This document shows, piece after piece, positions 9,627 through 18,886 of a stretch of DNA of 64,000 nt; within the stretch, counting starts at the first letter, position 1; each line of letters opens with the position of its first letter. The notes under the pieces were generated by a model, which saw only the letters and a program-made list of their open reading frames with translations, was not told the origin of the DNA and made no database searches. The stretch is from Lactobacillaceae bacterium AF64-9pH9TA. GTDB taxonomy: Bacteria; Bacillota; Bacilli; Lactobacillales; Lactobacillaceae. Both the position numbers and the translations under genes were made by a program. Location of the stretch: contig JAQDCK010000001.1 of the NCBI GenBank assembly GCA_027681045.1, positions 62,001 through 126,000 of the forward strand, written 5' to 3'.

Positions 9627-11078
9627 ATGGATTCTTTAGATGAAACCGGCAAGCGGAAATATATCTCCTGGCCGGTAATTGCCTTGATGGACTTCGTGAC
9701 CGTGATCGGTTTCGATGACATCATCTACAATTTTCAAAACCAGGGCCTGGCTGTGGTCAGCGACTGGGTTTTGCTCTTGGTCTTGTTTGTCATTCCTTAT
9801 GAAATGATGGTCGGCCACCTGGGTAGCGTTTTTGCCAAAGAAGGGGGTGGCTTGTCTTCTTGGATCCGGCATACTTCCGGTGACAAGATGGGCTACATTA
9901 CCGCTTGGTGCTACTGGGTAGTTTCTCTGCCTTACCTGGTTGACGTGGCCAACTCAACCGTCATTTCCTTTGCCTGGCTCTTTAAGGGGCGGGCGCTGGA
10001 TGATAAGGAAATGTCCAACTGGCTCTTTGCCTTGTTCACGGCTTTGATCTTCGTGGCCTTCATTTTCTTCCAGCACAAATTTGCCAACTCCTTGCAATGG
10101 CTGTCCATTATTGGGGGCGGGGCCATGTTCGTGATGACGATTCTTTTTGTCATTATGACCTTTGCCTACCTGGGCGAGGGGCAGCCAGTAGCGACCCAGC
10201 CCTTCCATTTTAAGAACTTCCTGCCGACTTTTGACATGAAGTTCATGATGTCCCTAGGTCTGTTGATTTTTGCCATGAACGGGAGCGAATTCGTCGCCCC
10301 TTATGTCAATGAAATGAAAAATGGTCCCCGGGACTTCCCGAAGGCCATGTACATGCTGGCTGCGATGACGGGCTTTTTGACCATCTTTGGTTCCTTCAGT
10401 TTGGGTGTCTTCTTTAATGCCCACAAGCTGCCGGATGACCTAAAGATGAACGGGTCCTACTACGCCTTCCAGGCCATGGGGGAAAAGTTCGGCATGGGCA
10501 ACTTCTTCTTGTACGCCTTTATCATCACCCAGGCTCTCTACATGCTGGCCCAGCTAGCGGTATTGGTGGACGGCGGAGCCCGGATCTTTCTGTCTGACAC
10601 GGCCAAGCAGTACCTGCCAAAGCAATTGACCAAGGTGGACAAGAACGGCCTGCCAATCAACGGCTACTGGCTGACCACCTTCATCTGCTCAGTTTTACTT
10701 TTCTTGAGCTCAACTTTGCCAACGGTCAACGATATCTTCAACCAGCTTTTGAACTTGAACGGGATCGTATCACCTTACGTGACCGGACTGCTTTTCTGGG
10801 CCTTCATCAAGGTGCGGATGCATGAAGAAGATTACCCGTCAGCTTACGTCTACATTAAGAACCGGAAGTTTGCCATCTTTGTCGGCTGGTGGTGCTTGAT
10901 TGTGACCCTGACCGGGGCTACCTTCGGGATTGTCCCAATCGATGCTGAATTCGGGACGGCCAAGTGGACCCACATGCTGATTCTGAACATCGTTGAACCT
11001 CTCTTCATGATCGCTCTCGGCGTAATTTTGCCGCTCATTGCCAAGTGGCAGAGAAAGCGCGACGGTGAAGAAGGGTAG
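9627..11078 (+). CDS. APC superfamily amino acid permease
   Basis: Integral membrane protein of 483 aa with about 12 hydrophobic segments. It begins with the APC helix 1 region WPVIALMDFVTVIGFDD and has the large GGGLSSWIR loop after helix 2, as in amino acid/polyamine transporters. The C-terminal tail is short and charged (KWQRKRDGEEG). It probably moves amino acids by proton symport or antiport; the substrate is not evident. AAGGAGGAAG precedes the ATG by about ten bases. A strong terminator follows. Confidence 0.87.
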   Translation: MDSLDETGKRKYISWPVIALMDFVTVIGFDDIIYNFQNQGLAVVSDWVLLLVLFVIPYEMMVGHLGSVFAKEGGGLSSWIRHTSGDKMGYITAWCYWVVSLPYLVDVANSTVISFAWLFKGRALDDKEMSNWLFALFTALIFVAFIFFQHKFANSLQWLSIIGGGAMFVMTILFVIMTFAYLGEGQPVATQPFHFKNFLPTFDMKFMMSLGLLIFAMNGSEFVAPYVNEMKNGPRDFPKAMYMLAAMTGFLTIFGSFSLGVFFNAHKLPDDLKMNGSYYAFQAMGEKFGMGNFFLYAFIITQALYMLAQLAVLVDGGARIFLSDTAKQYLPKQLTKVDKNGLPINGYWLTTFICSVLLFLSSTLPTVNDIFNQLLNLNGIVSPYVTGLLFWAFIKVRMHEEDYPSAYVYIKNRKFAIFVGWWCLIVTLTGATFGIVPIDAEFGTAKWTHMLILNIVEPLFMIALGVILPLIAKWQRKRDGEEG

Positions 11079-11102
11079 AAAAATAATAATTGACCATAAG
11101 AA

Positions 11103-11135
11103 AAAGAGAAGCGGGATGCTTCTCTTTCTTTTTTA
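11103..11135 (+). terminator. Terminator after the APC permease
   Basis: Perfect ten-pair stem AAAGAGAAGC with GCTTCTCTTT, GGGAT loop, then a T-rich tail. The following roughly 200 bases up to the ClC gene are AT-rich and hold no gene I can support. Confidence 0.9.
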
Positions 11136-11357
11136 CTTGTTGTCATGCAAGGCTTTATATTTCATTTTTATCTGTTTACTCAAGCAATTTAGTAAAGGGC
11201 GTAGATCCAGACAACAATATTGGGCATCGGTATAGACAATTTCGATTGAATAAGAAAAGTTAAGTGGGAAGAAGGAGGGGAGAAAAAGCTTTCAAGTTAC
11301 TAAAGAAATTTGTTATCATGGAATGATGCAGATTAAGGATTGGAGCGGATATTGCAT

Positions 11358-12545
11358 ATGAAAAGGTTGAAAAGCCTGGCTTTTCTTTACGCCAGCATAT
11401 TTAGTTTACTGATTGGTTTAGGAGCAGGGATTTTTTTGACAATTTCCAGTGAATTAATTTCCCTTTTCTGGTCAAAGCGGACCTTGACCCATCCAGGTCT
11501 CTTGTTGCTCCAGTGCCTTTTGTTCGGCCTGGTGATCGGCCTTTTGCAGCTGAAGGTCGGAGCCTATCCCAAGACCATCAAGCAGATCCTGGCTGAATTC
11601 CAGAAAACGGGTAAGGTAGAGGGAGCCAGCTGGTGGACCTGGGTCAACGGGACGGTTATTTTGGCCGGCGGGGCCAGCGTGGGGCCGGAAGCTTCCATGA
11701 CCGGGATTATTGCCCGCCAGTCTAGCGTCATGGGCCAGCAGTTAACCACCTACTTGACTGACCCTAACCTGCCCCAGGCACCATTTAAAGAGCAGTTTAA
11801 GGCCCTGTTCCGGCCCCTGACTCCGGCAGAAGTGCCCTTGAAGGCAGTTTTTGCCAAGAAATGGCGGCAAAAGGCCAGCTACATTATCTGGACAGGCTTG
11901 GGCATTTGCAGCTTCGCCATGTGGCTGAAGGCCTTCCCGGAAGCCAAGGTTTTCCAGATTGGTTTTGCTGAGGTTAACTGGACCTGGCAGGGGGTCTTGC
12001 TGACTCCTTTGGCCTTTGCATTGGGGCTGGCCTTTGGCAAATTCTTTTTGAAATTTGAAGAAATCGGAGCAAAATTAGGCGGGACGATACCGAATTACCT
12101 GCTTAAGGGGATGCTGGGCGGTCTCTTGCTGGGGATCGGTGGTCTCTTGTCCAGCTACCTGCTCTGGTCCGGGGCCTTCACCATGTGGGACCTGGTTGAC
12201 CAGGCAGGCAAGCTAGGCCCGGTCTTTTTGATCAGCTTGGCCTTTGGCAAGTGCCTTTTAACCAACTTTGGCTTTGGCTTGGGCTGGAGAGGGGGAACCA
12301 TCTTCCCGGCAATCTTCTGCTCAGTTGCCTTAGGGCTGGGCCTGGCTTTGCTTTTGCCCTGGTCCCAGAACCTCCTGGTGGCTGTTTTAACCGCGGCCAG
12401 CGTGAGCGTGATCGTCGGCAAGCCGAAGCTGGTGGCCCTGTTGCTGGTCTTCTTGTTCAGCTTCCGCCTGGCCCCGGTTATCATCCTGGTTTGCCTTTTG
12501 TGTGAGAAAATTCCCCAGGGCAAGCGACTATTTCCCCGGAAATAA
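11358..12545 (+). CDS. ClC family chloride channel / ion transporter
   Basis: Multi-pass membrane protein (395 aa) of the voltage-gated chloride channel family. GGASVGPEASMTG matches the family's G-x-E/G-P anion-binding motif region, and GLGWRGGTIFPAIF matches the later GxFxP motif. The usual first SGIP motif is replaced by a diverged stretch, so ion choice is unclear. The start is uncertain: in-frame TTG 11340, TTG 11352 and ATG 11358 are possible, with GGAGCGG at 11342-11348 favouring the latter two. No CBS domain. Unlinked to its neighbours by function. Confidence 0.85.
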   Translation: MKRLKSLAFLYASIFSLLIGLGAGIFLTISSELISLFWSKRTLTHPGLLLLQCLLFGLVIGLLQLKVGAYPKTIKQILAEFQKTGKVEGASWWTWVNGTVILAGGASVGPEASMTGIIARQSSVMGQQLTTYLTDPNLPQAPFKEQFKALFRPLTPAEVPLKAVFAKKWRQKASYIIWTGLGICSFAMWLKAFPEAKVFQIGFAEVNWTWQGVLLTPLAFALGLAFGKFFLKFEEIGAKLGGTIPNYLLKGMLGGLLLGIGGLLSSYLLWSGAFTMWDLVDQAGKLGPVFLISLAFGKCLLTNFGFGLGWRGGTIFPAIFCSVALGLGLALLLPWSQNLLVAVLTAASVSVIVGKPKLVALLLVFLFSFRLAPVIILVCLLCEKIPQGKRLFPRK

Positions 12546-12629
12546 TCGTCTGGCAAGCAAGGCTTGCTTGTTTAAAGACCGAAATTCTCCTAAGCTGAAG
12601 GAGAAAGCTGAAAAGAAAGAGGGCGACTG

Positions 12630-13109
12630 ATGAAATTTAGTGACCAGATCAAAAAACTCCGCCGAGACCAGGGTTTGACCCAGGAAGAATTAGCAGGCAA
12701 GATCCATGTGACCCGGCAGGCGGTGTCCAATTGGGAAAATGAGAAGAACCTGCCAGACCTGGAGACCTTGATCGTCATCAGCCGGACCTTTCAGCTTTCT
12801 TTAGACCAACTGATTTTAGGAGGAACTGAAATGACTGACAAATTAATCAGTGACGCAAGTGCAACCAAGCGGGCCAAGTTCAACTTCTGGTCGGCCCTGA
12901 TCGGCGGGGGCCTGATGGTCATCGGCTTTATCTGCTTTTTGATCAAGGCCAACTCTGTTGAATACGTGGACAAGCAGGGGATTTTGCACGAAAACTTCTA
13001 TCTTCTGCCGATTGGCTACATATTCTTGCTTTCTGGTTTGCTCGTAATTTTGGTCAGCGGGGTCAGCTACTTGTGCAAGTTGCATAAGCTGAGAAAAAGT
13101 CAAAATTAA
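12630..13109 (+). CDS. XRE-family HTH regulator with membrane-spanning tail
   Basis: Residues 1-65 form a Cro/CI-type helix-turn-helix domain (IKKLRRDQGLTQEELAGKI, then VTRQAVSNWENEKNLPDLETL). Residues about 90-110 and 125-148 are two hydrophobic segments, giving a membrane-bound regulator of 159 aa. Such proteins sense envelope or membrane conditions in Gram-positives, but the target is unknown. GAGGG lies seven bases before the ATG. It follows the ClC gene with 84 bases between, containing only a weak hairpin, so partial cotranscription is possible. Confidence 0.87.
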   Translation: MKFSDQIKKLRRDQGLTQEELAGKIHVTRQAVSNWENEKNLPDLETLIVISRTFQLSLDQLILGGTEMTDKLISDASATKRAKFNFWSALIGGGLMVIGFICFLIKANSVEYVDKQGILHENFYLLPIGYIFLLSGLLVILVSGVSYLCKLHKLRKSQN

Positions 13110-13124
13110 TTTTGATCAAAAGGA

Positions 13125-13153
13125 TTGACAGGGCCTGGTAAAAGTTTTAATAT
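13125..13153 (+). promoter_or_regulatory. Promoter for the T-box transcript
   Basis: Consensus TTGACA at 13125-13130, 17-base spacer, TAATAT at 13148-13153. The transcript would begin near 13160, giving a leader of nearly 400 bases. Confidence 0.8.
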
Positions 13154-13159
13154 TATGGC

Positions 13160-13445
13160 AATTAGATTAATGATTGCTGAGAAAAGATGAGTAGCTGCTG
13201 GCAGACTTCTACAGAGAACCGGGATTGCTGAGAACCGGCGAGAGCAAAGGCAGTGAAGATGGTCTTGGAGCATAAACAAGTGGTGAGCTTAGGCAAGCCG
13301 TTTGCGGGAAAGCGCCCGATACAGCGCTGGGCTTTCATTAGGAAGCTTATGAGGGTTTGGCTGCGAGGCCAGACTGAAGAAGAGTGGTAACACGCAGCGC
13401 GCGTCTCTTGACTGACTAGGTCAGTTGGGGGCGCGCCTTTTTAGT
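13160..13445 (+). promoter_or_regulatory. T-box riboswitch, probably methionine-specific
   Basis: Tandem stem I repeats are visible (AGAGAACCGG and GAGAACCGG, 13213-13238), then a presumed specifier region GTGAAGATGG with ATG at 13259-13261. The T-box sequence AGAGTGGTAACACGC is at 13381-13395; its TGGT would pair with the ACCA end of an uncharged tRNA with discriminator A, as in tRNA-Met. A terminator follows: GCGCGC at 13397-13402 pairs with GCGCGC at 13431-13436 and ACTGAC pairs with GTCAGT inside, then TTTTT. T-box class is certain in outline; methionine is inferred from the ATG and from the gene controlled. Confidence 0.88.
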
Positions 13446-13551
13446 GCCCGGCAATCGTATCTTAGTGTTTTCTATTGTTTTGGTATCTGCTTTGATACTT
13501 GATTTTATTTAATTTTATTTAATTTTAATTTTTGCCAGAGGGGAATTACTT

Positions 13552-14667
13552 ATGACTAAATTATCCGCACCATTCCGTTACGACATTGTTGGCTCCTTCT
13601 TGCGGCCGCAGGAATTAAAGGAGGCCCGGGCTAAGTTTAAGGCCGGGGAGTTGAGCAAGGAAGAACTGACCAAGGCAGAAGACAAGTGGATCAGCGACCT
13701 GGTCGAAAAGGAAAAGGCAGTGGGCCTTAAAGCCGTGACTGATGGTGAATTCCGCCGCAGCTGGTGGCACCTGGACTTCTTGTGGGGCCTTAAAGGGGTA
13801 ACCAAGTATGACTACCAGCAAAGCTACAAGTTCCATGGGGCCAAGACCAGGACTGACAATGCTGAATTGGGTGGCAAGGTAGCCTACAACCCGAACCATC
13901 CATTCTTTGACCACTTCCTTTTCACCCAAAAGGCGGCTGGAGATGCGGTAGCCAAGCAGACTATTCCTTCACCAACCATGCTCTTCAGAGACAACCGGTC
14001 TGACAACTGGCCAGAATTCTATGCTAGCTGGGAAGACTACCTGGCTGACTTAGGCAAGGCCTACAACGAAACAATCAAGCACTTCTACGATCTGGGCTGC
14101 CGTTACCTGCAAATCGACGACACCACCTGGGCCTTTTTGATCAGCAAGCTCAATGAAAGCCAGGACAATCCAGAAGAACACGCCAAGTACGTTCACTTGG
14201 CCGAAAGCGCGGTAACGGTCATCAACGCGGCTTTGGAAGGCCTGCCGGAAGACTTGACGGTAACGACCCACATCTGCCGGGGCAACTTCAAGTCCACCTT
14301 CCTTTTCTCCGGTGGCTATGAACCAGTTGCTCCTTACCTGGCCCAGCTGAACTACGACGGCTTTTTCCTGGAATACGACTCAGACAGATCAGGCGATTTG
14401 GCTCCAATCAAGCAGATCTGGAACGGCCGGGAAAATGTCAAGCTTGTTTTAGGCCTGGTAACTTCCAAGTTTGGGCAATTGGAAGACAAGGACACGGTTA
14501 TCACCCGCTTGAAGGAAGCCAGCGGCTACGTGCCTTTGGAGAACCTCTGCCTCAGTCCGCAATGCGGTTTTGCGTCAACTGAAGAAGGCAACACCCTAAC
14601 TGAAGAAGAGGAATGGAACAAGCTGAAGTTCATCAAGGAAGTCGCTGACGAAGTTTGGGGCGAATAA
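13552..14667 (+). CDS. MetE-like methyltransferase (5-methyl-THF--homocysteine methyltransferase family)
   Basis: A 371-aa protein matching only the C-terminal catalytic half of cobalamin-independent methionine synthase (YxjG/YxjH type). The zinc-site region is seen as THICRGN (His and Cys) and LSPQCGFAS (Cys), and the N-terminal RYDIVGSFLRP is typical. It is expected to transfer a methyl group to homocysteine or a related thiol, but the methyl donor of these short forms is not certain. GAGGGGAA precedes the ATG. Expression is controlled by the T-box leader, so it should rise when charged tRNA-Met falls. Confidence 0.9.
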   Translation: MTKLSAPFRYDIVGSFLRPQELKEARAKFKAGELSKEELTKAEDKWISDLVEKEKAVGLKAVTDGEFRRSWWHLDFLWGLKGVTKYDYQQSYKFHGAKTRTDNAELGGKVAYNPNHPFFDHFLFTQKAAGDAVAKQTIPSPTMLFRDNRSDNWPEFYASWEDYLADLGKAYNETIKHFYDLGCRYLQIDDTTWAFLISKLNESQDNPEEHAKYVHLAESAVTVINAALEGLPEDLTVTTHICRGNFKSTFLFSGGYEPVAPYLAQLNYDGFFLEYDSDRSGDLAPIKQIWNGRENVKLVLGLVTSKFGQLEDKDTVITRLKEASGYVPLENLCLSPQCGFASTEEGNTLTEEEEWNKLKFIKEVADEVWGE

Positions 14668-14673
14668 ACAAAA

Positions 14674-14706
14674 AAATCCTGTGCTGATTTGCACAGGATT
14701 TATTTT
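14674..14706. terminator. Bidirectional terminator between the MetE-like gene and degV
   Basis: Perfect 11-pair stem AAATCCTGTGC with GCACAGGATTT, A-run on one side and T-run on the other; it can serve both converging genes. Confidence 0.88.
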
Positions 14707-14714
14707 TGCCTAAT

Positions 14715-15644
14715 TTAAAACTTTTCGCCGACTTCAGCAGATTCGACATCTGGCAGAGGCTGGCCGTCTTGGGCAAAGTAGCTGTCGATGTCCCGGCACC
14801 AGATGATGGCGATGGTGTTTTTCCCGCAGTGAACACCAACAACGGGTCCAATGATGGACCGGTCAAACTTATCCTTTGGGAAAGCAGACTGGTAATCTTT
14901 AAGCCATTCGTCGCCGCGGTCCGGGTTGGCCGCGTCAAAAATCGTAGCTTGAATCGGGTAGTCCTTGTTTTCCGTTAATTCGCGGAAGTCGTTTTGGACG
15001 TGCTTGTAGGCCCGCTTGTATTGCCGCTCCTTGGCAATGGCGGAGATGTGGCCGGTCTTTTGCACGTCCATGGCCAGGATTGGTGTAATGTGGAGTAAGG
15101 TGCCGATAAAGCTGGCCGCGTTTGACAGGCGGCCGGTCCGCTTGAGGTGGCCCAAGTTGTCGACCAAGAAACGGACGCCAATCGTCTTGCGCAGGTCTTC
15201 CAGGTCCTTCATGATGAGGTCGACGCTGGCTCCAGCATTAACCAGGCGGGCAGCCAAAATGGCGCAGTCAGCCAGGCCGGCACAGGTAGTGCGGCAGTCA
15301 AATGGATGGATCTTGATCCGGTCTTCTTCAGCCGCGTAGTTGACCAGGTTGTTGTAGGAGCTGGAGATCCCGCTGGATAAAGGCAGGATGATCACGTCAG
15401 TGTAGCCCTCTTTCACATAGCGGTCAACGAATTCCATGATCTGGCCCAAAGAGGGCTGGGAAGTGGTTGGCAGGGTCTGGCTGCTGGAGATTTTTTTATA
15501 AAATTCTTCATAGCTGATGTCGACTAGGTCGTAGTAGGTCTTCCCGTCCCAAATCAGGGGAATTGGCACCACGTCGATATGGTACTTCTCTTGTTGCTCC
15601 TTGCTCAGGTAAGCAGAACTGTCGGTTAAAACAGCAATTTTCAT
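14715..15644 (-). CDS. DegV family fatty acid-binding protein
   Basis: Soluble 309-aa protein that in this family binds a fatty acid and can present it to a kinase (FakB role). N-terminal MKIAVLTDSSAYL, the PTTSQPS segment and PLSSGISSSYNN (carboxylate-binding serine motif) are diagnostic; the C-terminal GPVVGVHCGKNTIAIIW is also typical. ATG at 15644 is chosen because GGAGG lies eight bases before it; a start 18 bases earlier lacks a site. Several DegV paralogs are usual in lactobacilli, and which fatty acid this one binds is unknown. Confidence 0.92.
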   Translation of the reverse strand: MKIAVLTDSSAYLSKEQQEKYHIDVVPIPLIWDGKTYYDLVDISYEEFYKKISSSQTLPTTSQPSLGQIMEFVDRYVKEGYTDVIILPLSSGISSSYNNLVNYAAEEDRIKIHPFDCRTTCAGLADCAILAARLVNAGASVDLIMKDLEDLRKTIGVRFLVDNLGHLKRTGRLSNAASFIGTLLHITPILAMDVQKTGHISAIAKERQYKRAYKHVQNDFRELTENKDYPIQATIFDAANPDRGDEWLKDYQSAFPKDKFDRSIIGPVVGVHCGKNTIAIIWCRDIDSYFAQDGQPLPDVESAEVGEKF

Positions 15645-15933
15645 ATTTTTTCCTCCGAGCATTTTTATGCTGAAAATTTTTATACTGATTATATTTTAAT
15701 GAAAAATGGACAATTGGGCAAGGAGGGGAGGATTAGGGAGAAAAAGTCTTTCCAGGCGGGGAAAAAGCGTTATGATAATAAGTGAGAAAAACTACTACTT
15801 GCGCGAATGAGGGCGAGCGGTATGGAAGACATCTTTTTTACGGTAACTTTATTAAAAAAATATATTTCGAAAAATCACGAACAATAGGTTGACTTTGCTT
15901 GATTTTTTCTATAAGAACCTTTCTAAGAACACA

Positions 15934-15975
15934 AAAAGGCTGTCAGCGGTAGCTCCGCGACAGCCTTTTGCTTTG
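15934..15975 (-). terminator. Terminator of pepX
   Basis: Long hairpin: AAAAGGCTGTC pairs with GACAGCCTTTT, and inside it GCGG pairs with CCGC. The T-run on the minus strand suits pepX. The roughly 290 bases from here to the degV start are AT-rich and hold no gene I can support. Confidence 0.88.
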
Positions 15976-16023
15976 TTCTCGATAAAGCTATTCTAGTATA
16001 AATTGCTGCTTTTTGCACAGGCA

Positions 16024-18402
16024 TTATTTCCGGTAGAGCAAAAGAGCAGTTCCGGCTAAGTCGACCGTGTAGTCTTCGCTTTCCAGCGGCCGCTTGGTCA
16101 TCCCCTGGTCGGTTGAGTAGATGATGAGGCATAATTTAGCGCCAGCTGGCAGGGTGTAGTAGGTCGGCTGCAGTTCAAATTCCAAGTCAACGAACTGGCC
16201 GGCTTCCAGCTTACTTGGCTGCTTCATGTCCTGGTAGTTCTGGAGGTTCATGTGGGCCTTGGTAATCAGCTTGGCCTTAGTGGCCTTGTCCGGAACGAAT
16301 TCCTGCAAGGAGTCTGCCCCGAAGCGGAAGCCGAAGGGCTGGTTTCCTCTGGCAAAAATCTTCGGCGTAGCCGTCAGCCGCCGCCGGGTTCCCAGGTCAA
16401 CCAGGGCAACGGACAGCTGGCCGACAGTCTTGCTTGCCGCTACCCGGACCCGGACCTTCGGCCGGCCGACCAGGGTAGTCGGGTGGAGGAATTCCTCGCT
16501 TTCAAAGCGGAGGCTGGCTTTGGCCCATTTTTCCTCACCGCTGATAAACTGGTATTCCCAGTCAGTTTCACTGATGCCGGCCTTCTTGAATTCTGTCCCG
16601 CCCAAGTCGGTGAAGGTCAGCTGGCCTGACCCGTTTTCAACCGTTGACAGGTCCCCGTCAGCCGTTGGCGAATAGAGGCTGACCTGGCCCAGGTCGCTTA
16701 CCCAGTCGCCTTCTGCGTGCCACTTGTCAGCTTCTAGGTTGTCCTGGATCATGACCTTTGGCCATTGCTCATAAGCCCCGTTTTCCACTTCCAAAAGCTC
16801 GTGGACGAACCAGAGGTTCATGAGGTCGGTGAAGTCGATGGAAACCAGGTTGTTCATGTTGTAGTGCGGACCCTGGTGAAGGAAGAGGCGGGATTCAATT
16901 GGCAGCTGCTTAACCTTTTGCCAGATCTTGTAGACGTTCTTTGGCTTGACGTTCCAGTCATTTAAGCCGTGAACGGAGATCCAGGAGCACTTAATACCAT
17001 CGGCGTGGTGGCGGTAGTTTCTGGCCTCCCAGAAATCAGAGTATTGGCCGGTTGCCCGGTCCTGGCCGGCGAAAAGTTCAGCCTGCTCTGCTTCATAGGC
17101 CTTTTTAGCAGTGAAATTGCCCCCGTCCCAGAGGTTGGACTGGCAGACTTCAGCCAGCTTGTCCATGTCTTCACCTTGGCATTCGCCCGGCGCGATAACC
17201 AGGCCGTGTTCCCGGTAGTAGTCATACCAAGAGGAAATAGCGGCTTCAGAAACCACCGTCTTCAAGCCCTTGACCCCGGTCGTCGCGATAGCAATCTGCA
17301 AAGTCCCCAGGTAAGAGCGGCCAGTCATGCCGACATTGCCGGAGCACCAGCTGGCCTTGGTCTCAAAGCGGCGGGTCCGGTCAGTATAAGCCACCCGGTC
17401 CCCGGTCAGCCATTCAATGACTTCTTTTTGGGAGATTGTTTCTTCCGGTGACCCGGTGATCCGGATCCCGTCCCCGTGCCGGTTGCCGATGGCCCCGGAG
17501 AAGACGGAGGCAAAGCCCCGGGCCAGGAGGTATTCGTTTAAGCCGTAGGAAGATTGCCCAGTTGCCAGTTCAGTTGCCGGCACGTCTTGACCACTGGGGG
17601 CAGGACTTTTAACTAAAGGCTTGGCCACGTACTTGGGATTGGTCCAAGTGGTCGCGTCAGTCAGATTTTCGTCGACATTGTGGTTAGTCTTGACATTGTC
17701 GATGATCCCGCCAAAGTAAGGTGAAGCCGTGTAGAGGGCAGGGACCTTCAGCTGGTCCTGGCTTTCAACTGGTCGGAAGACCGTGACTGGCAAGAGGTCG
17801 CCCTTGCCATCACCGTCTGTGTCCAGGTCGCTTTGCACGTAAACGACCTCGCGGATGACCTGGCTTGTGTCAAAGACTGGCAGGGACTTGCCGTTGAAGA
17901 ACATAAACTTGCCTTCCCCCCAGAACTGGGTGAAGTAGCCCTTGCCGGCCATGACGTCCAAGAGGATCTGCCCGTTCTTGCTCCGGGTGTTGAGCAGGCG
18001 GTAGAAGGCAAAAATCAATTCTTCCTTGCTGGTCAAGTCCTTAAAGGCCGGCAGGGCATGCTTTTTCCCGCAAGTCAAAGGATCAGTCAGGCTGTAGTCG
18101 TAGTTTGGGTGGTAGCCTAAAAGCTGCAGGGCAACGTTAGCGAACTGGCTGGCCGTGATGGCAGTCGGCGTGTCCAAAAGGAAGGCAGTCAAGTCAGTTT
18201 GGTCATCCACGGCAAATTCCGCCAATTTGGCGTCTTTAGCCTGGCGGGTAGTGGCTTCCGCCAGGACATTGCCGGTCAAGACGGCCAGGAGCTCACTAAA
18301 GGAAAGAGAAGAGTAGTTTTCCGGCAGGAAGTTGATCGCCAGCATCTCCTCAGCAGCCTTTTCCGGACGGGTTTCAACGTAGGCATATTGATTGTATTTC
18401 AT
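16024..18402 (-). CDS. pepX: Xaa-Pro dipeptidyl-peptidase
   Basis: Serine exopeptidase (family S15) that removes X-Pro dipeptides from casein peptides in the cytoplasm. At 792 aa it has the length known for L. delbrueckii PepX. The nucleophile Ser363 lies in [10 protein letters not shown], and the long C-terminal jelly-roll part runs from about residue 560. N-terminal [11 protein letters not shown] is typical. GAGGT lies a few bases before the ATG. It is monocistronic with its own terminator. It complements the amino acid importers in a proteolytic dairy lifestyle (inference). Confidence 0.96.
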   Translation of the reverse strand: MKYNQYAYVETRPEKAAEEMLAINFLPENYSSLSFSELLAVLTGNVLAEATTRQAKDAKLAEFAVDDQTDLTAFLLDTPTAITASQFANVALQLLGYHPNYDYSLTDPLTCGKKHALPAFKDLTSKEELIFAFYRLLNTRSKNGQILLDVMAGKGYFTQFWGEGKFMFFNGKSLPVFDTSQVIREVVYVQSDLDTDGDGKGDLLPVTVFRPVESQDQLKVPALYTASPYFGGIIDNVKTNHNVDENLTDATTWTNPKYVAKPLVKSPAPSGQDVPATELATGQSSYGLNEYLLARGFASVFSGAIGNRHGDGIRITGSPEETISQKEVIEWLTGDRVAYTDRTRRFETKASWCSGNVGMTGRSYLGTLQIAIATTGVKGLKTVVSEAAISSWYDYYREHGLVIAPGECQGEDMDKLAEVCQSNLWDGGNFTAKKAYEAEQAELFAGQDRATGQYSDFWEARNYRHHADGIKCSWISVHGLNDWNVKPKNVYKIWQKVKQLPIESRLFLHQGPHYNMNNLVSIDFTDLMNLWFVHELLEVENGAYEQWPKVMIQDNLEADKWHAEGDWVSDLGQVSLYSPTADGDLSTVENGSGQLTFTDLGGTEFKKAGISETDWEYQFISGEEKWAKASLRFESEEFLHPTTLVGRPKVRVRVAASKTVGQLSVALVDLGTRRRLTATPKIFARGNQPFGFRFGADSLQEFVPDKATKAKLITKAHMNLQNYQDMKQPSKLEAGQFVDLEFELQPTYYTLPAGAKLCLIIYSTDQGMTKRPLESEDYTVDLAGTALLLYRK

Positions 18403-18571
18403 GCTTTACCTCATCTTTATATCTTTACATCTATGGGATATTGTATCTTTTTGCTTTATCCAGTTTTTTAGCTGTTTTTTAAGCAAGTTCTCAAGTTAAT
18501 GCAAGCAAACCACTTCCTTTTTGTCAAGGAAAAATGACCAAGAAAAAAAGCAACTTTTTTCCGAAATATGT

Positions 18572-18600
18572 TTGACAATTTATCCCTGGTCTAATATACT
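18572..18600 (+). promoter_or_regulatory. Promoter for tRNA-Arg
   Basis: Consensus TTGACA at 18572-18577, 17-base spacer and TATACT at 18595-18600, placing the start about 17 bases before the tRNA. Confidence 0.85.
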
Positions 18601-18624
18601 TAATTTGTTGCGTCGGAGCATAAC

Positions 18625-18698
18625 GGTTCGGTAGCTCAGCTGGATAGAGCAACGGTCTTCTAAACCGTGGGTCGTGAGTTCGAATCTCACCCGAATCA
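18625..18698 (+). tRNA. tRNA-Arg (anticodon TCT)
   Basis: Complete cloverleaf of 74 bases: acceptor GGTTCGG with CCGAATC (one G-U pair), D arm AGCTCAGCTGGATAGAGC, anticodon loop CTTCTAA with anticodon TCT reading AGA/AGG, and T arm GTGAG-TTCGAAT-CTCAC. The discriminator is A and CCA is not encoded. It stands alone between a strong promoter and a terminator. Confidence 0.96.
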
Positions 18699-18714
18699 TG
18701 ATTGCAACCAGAGA

Positions 18715-18746
18715 AATCACTGAGGCTTGCCTCGGTGATTTTTTTG
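18715..18746 (+). terminator. Terminator after tRNA-Arg
   Basis: Eleven-pair stem AATCACTGAGG with CCTCGGTGATT (one G-U), CTTG loop, then T-run. Confidence 0.88.
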
Positions 18747-18763
18747 TTATATCCGCAGAAAAT

Positions 18764-18792
18764 TTGCCAAGCTGGCAAAAGTAAACTATAAT
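18764..18792 (+). promoter_or_regulatory. Promoter for topB
   Basis: TTGCCA at 18764-18769, 17-base spacer, perfect TATAAT at 18787-18792. The transcript would start near 18799 and run through the hairpin described next. Confidence 0.75.
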
Positions 18793-18815
18793 GGAATAAA
18801 TATTAAACGTTTGTT

Positions 18816-18858
18816 CGAGCAATCCTGGTCACTTGGCCGGGGCCTTTTTATTTGCTCG
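18816..18858 (+). promoter_or_regulatory. Structured leader with terminator-like hairpin before topB
   Basis: Inner hairpin CCTGGTC (18824-18830) with GGCCGGG (18835-18841), with G-U pairs, followed by CCTTTTTATTT. An outer stem, CGAGCAA (18816-18822) with TTGCTCG (18852-18858), encloses hairpin and T-run. This looks like an attenuator, or a terminator whose tail can be re-paired; the signal is unknown. Confidence 0.5.
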
Positions 18859-18886
18859 GGATTTTTAACACAAGGCAGGAAATGTA

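Noticed and set aside
12553..12572. Small hairpin after the ClC gene (CAAGC with GCTTG) as a terminator
   Set aside because: Stem is short, several registers are possible and there is no T-run.
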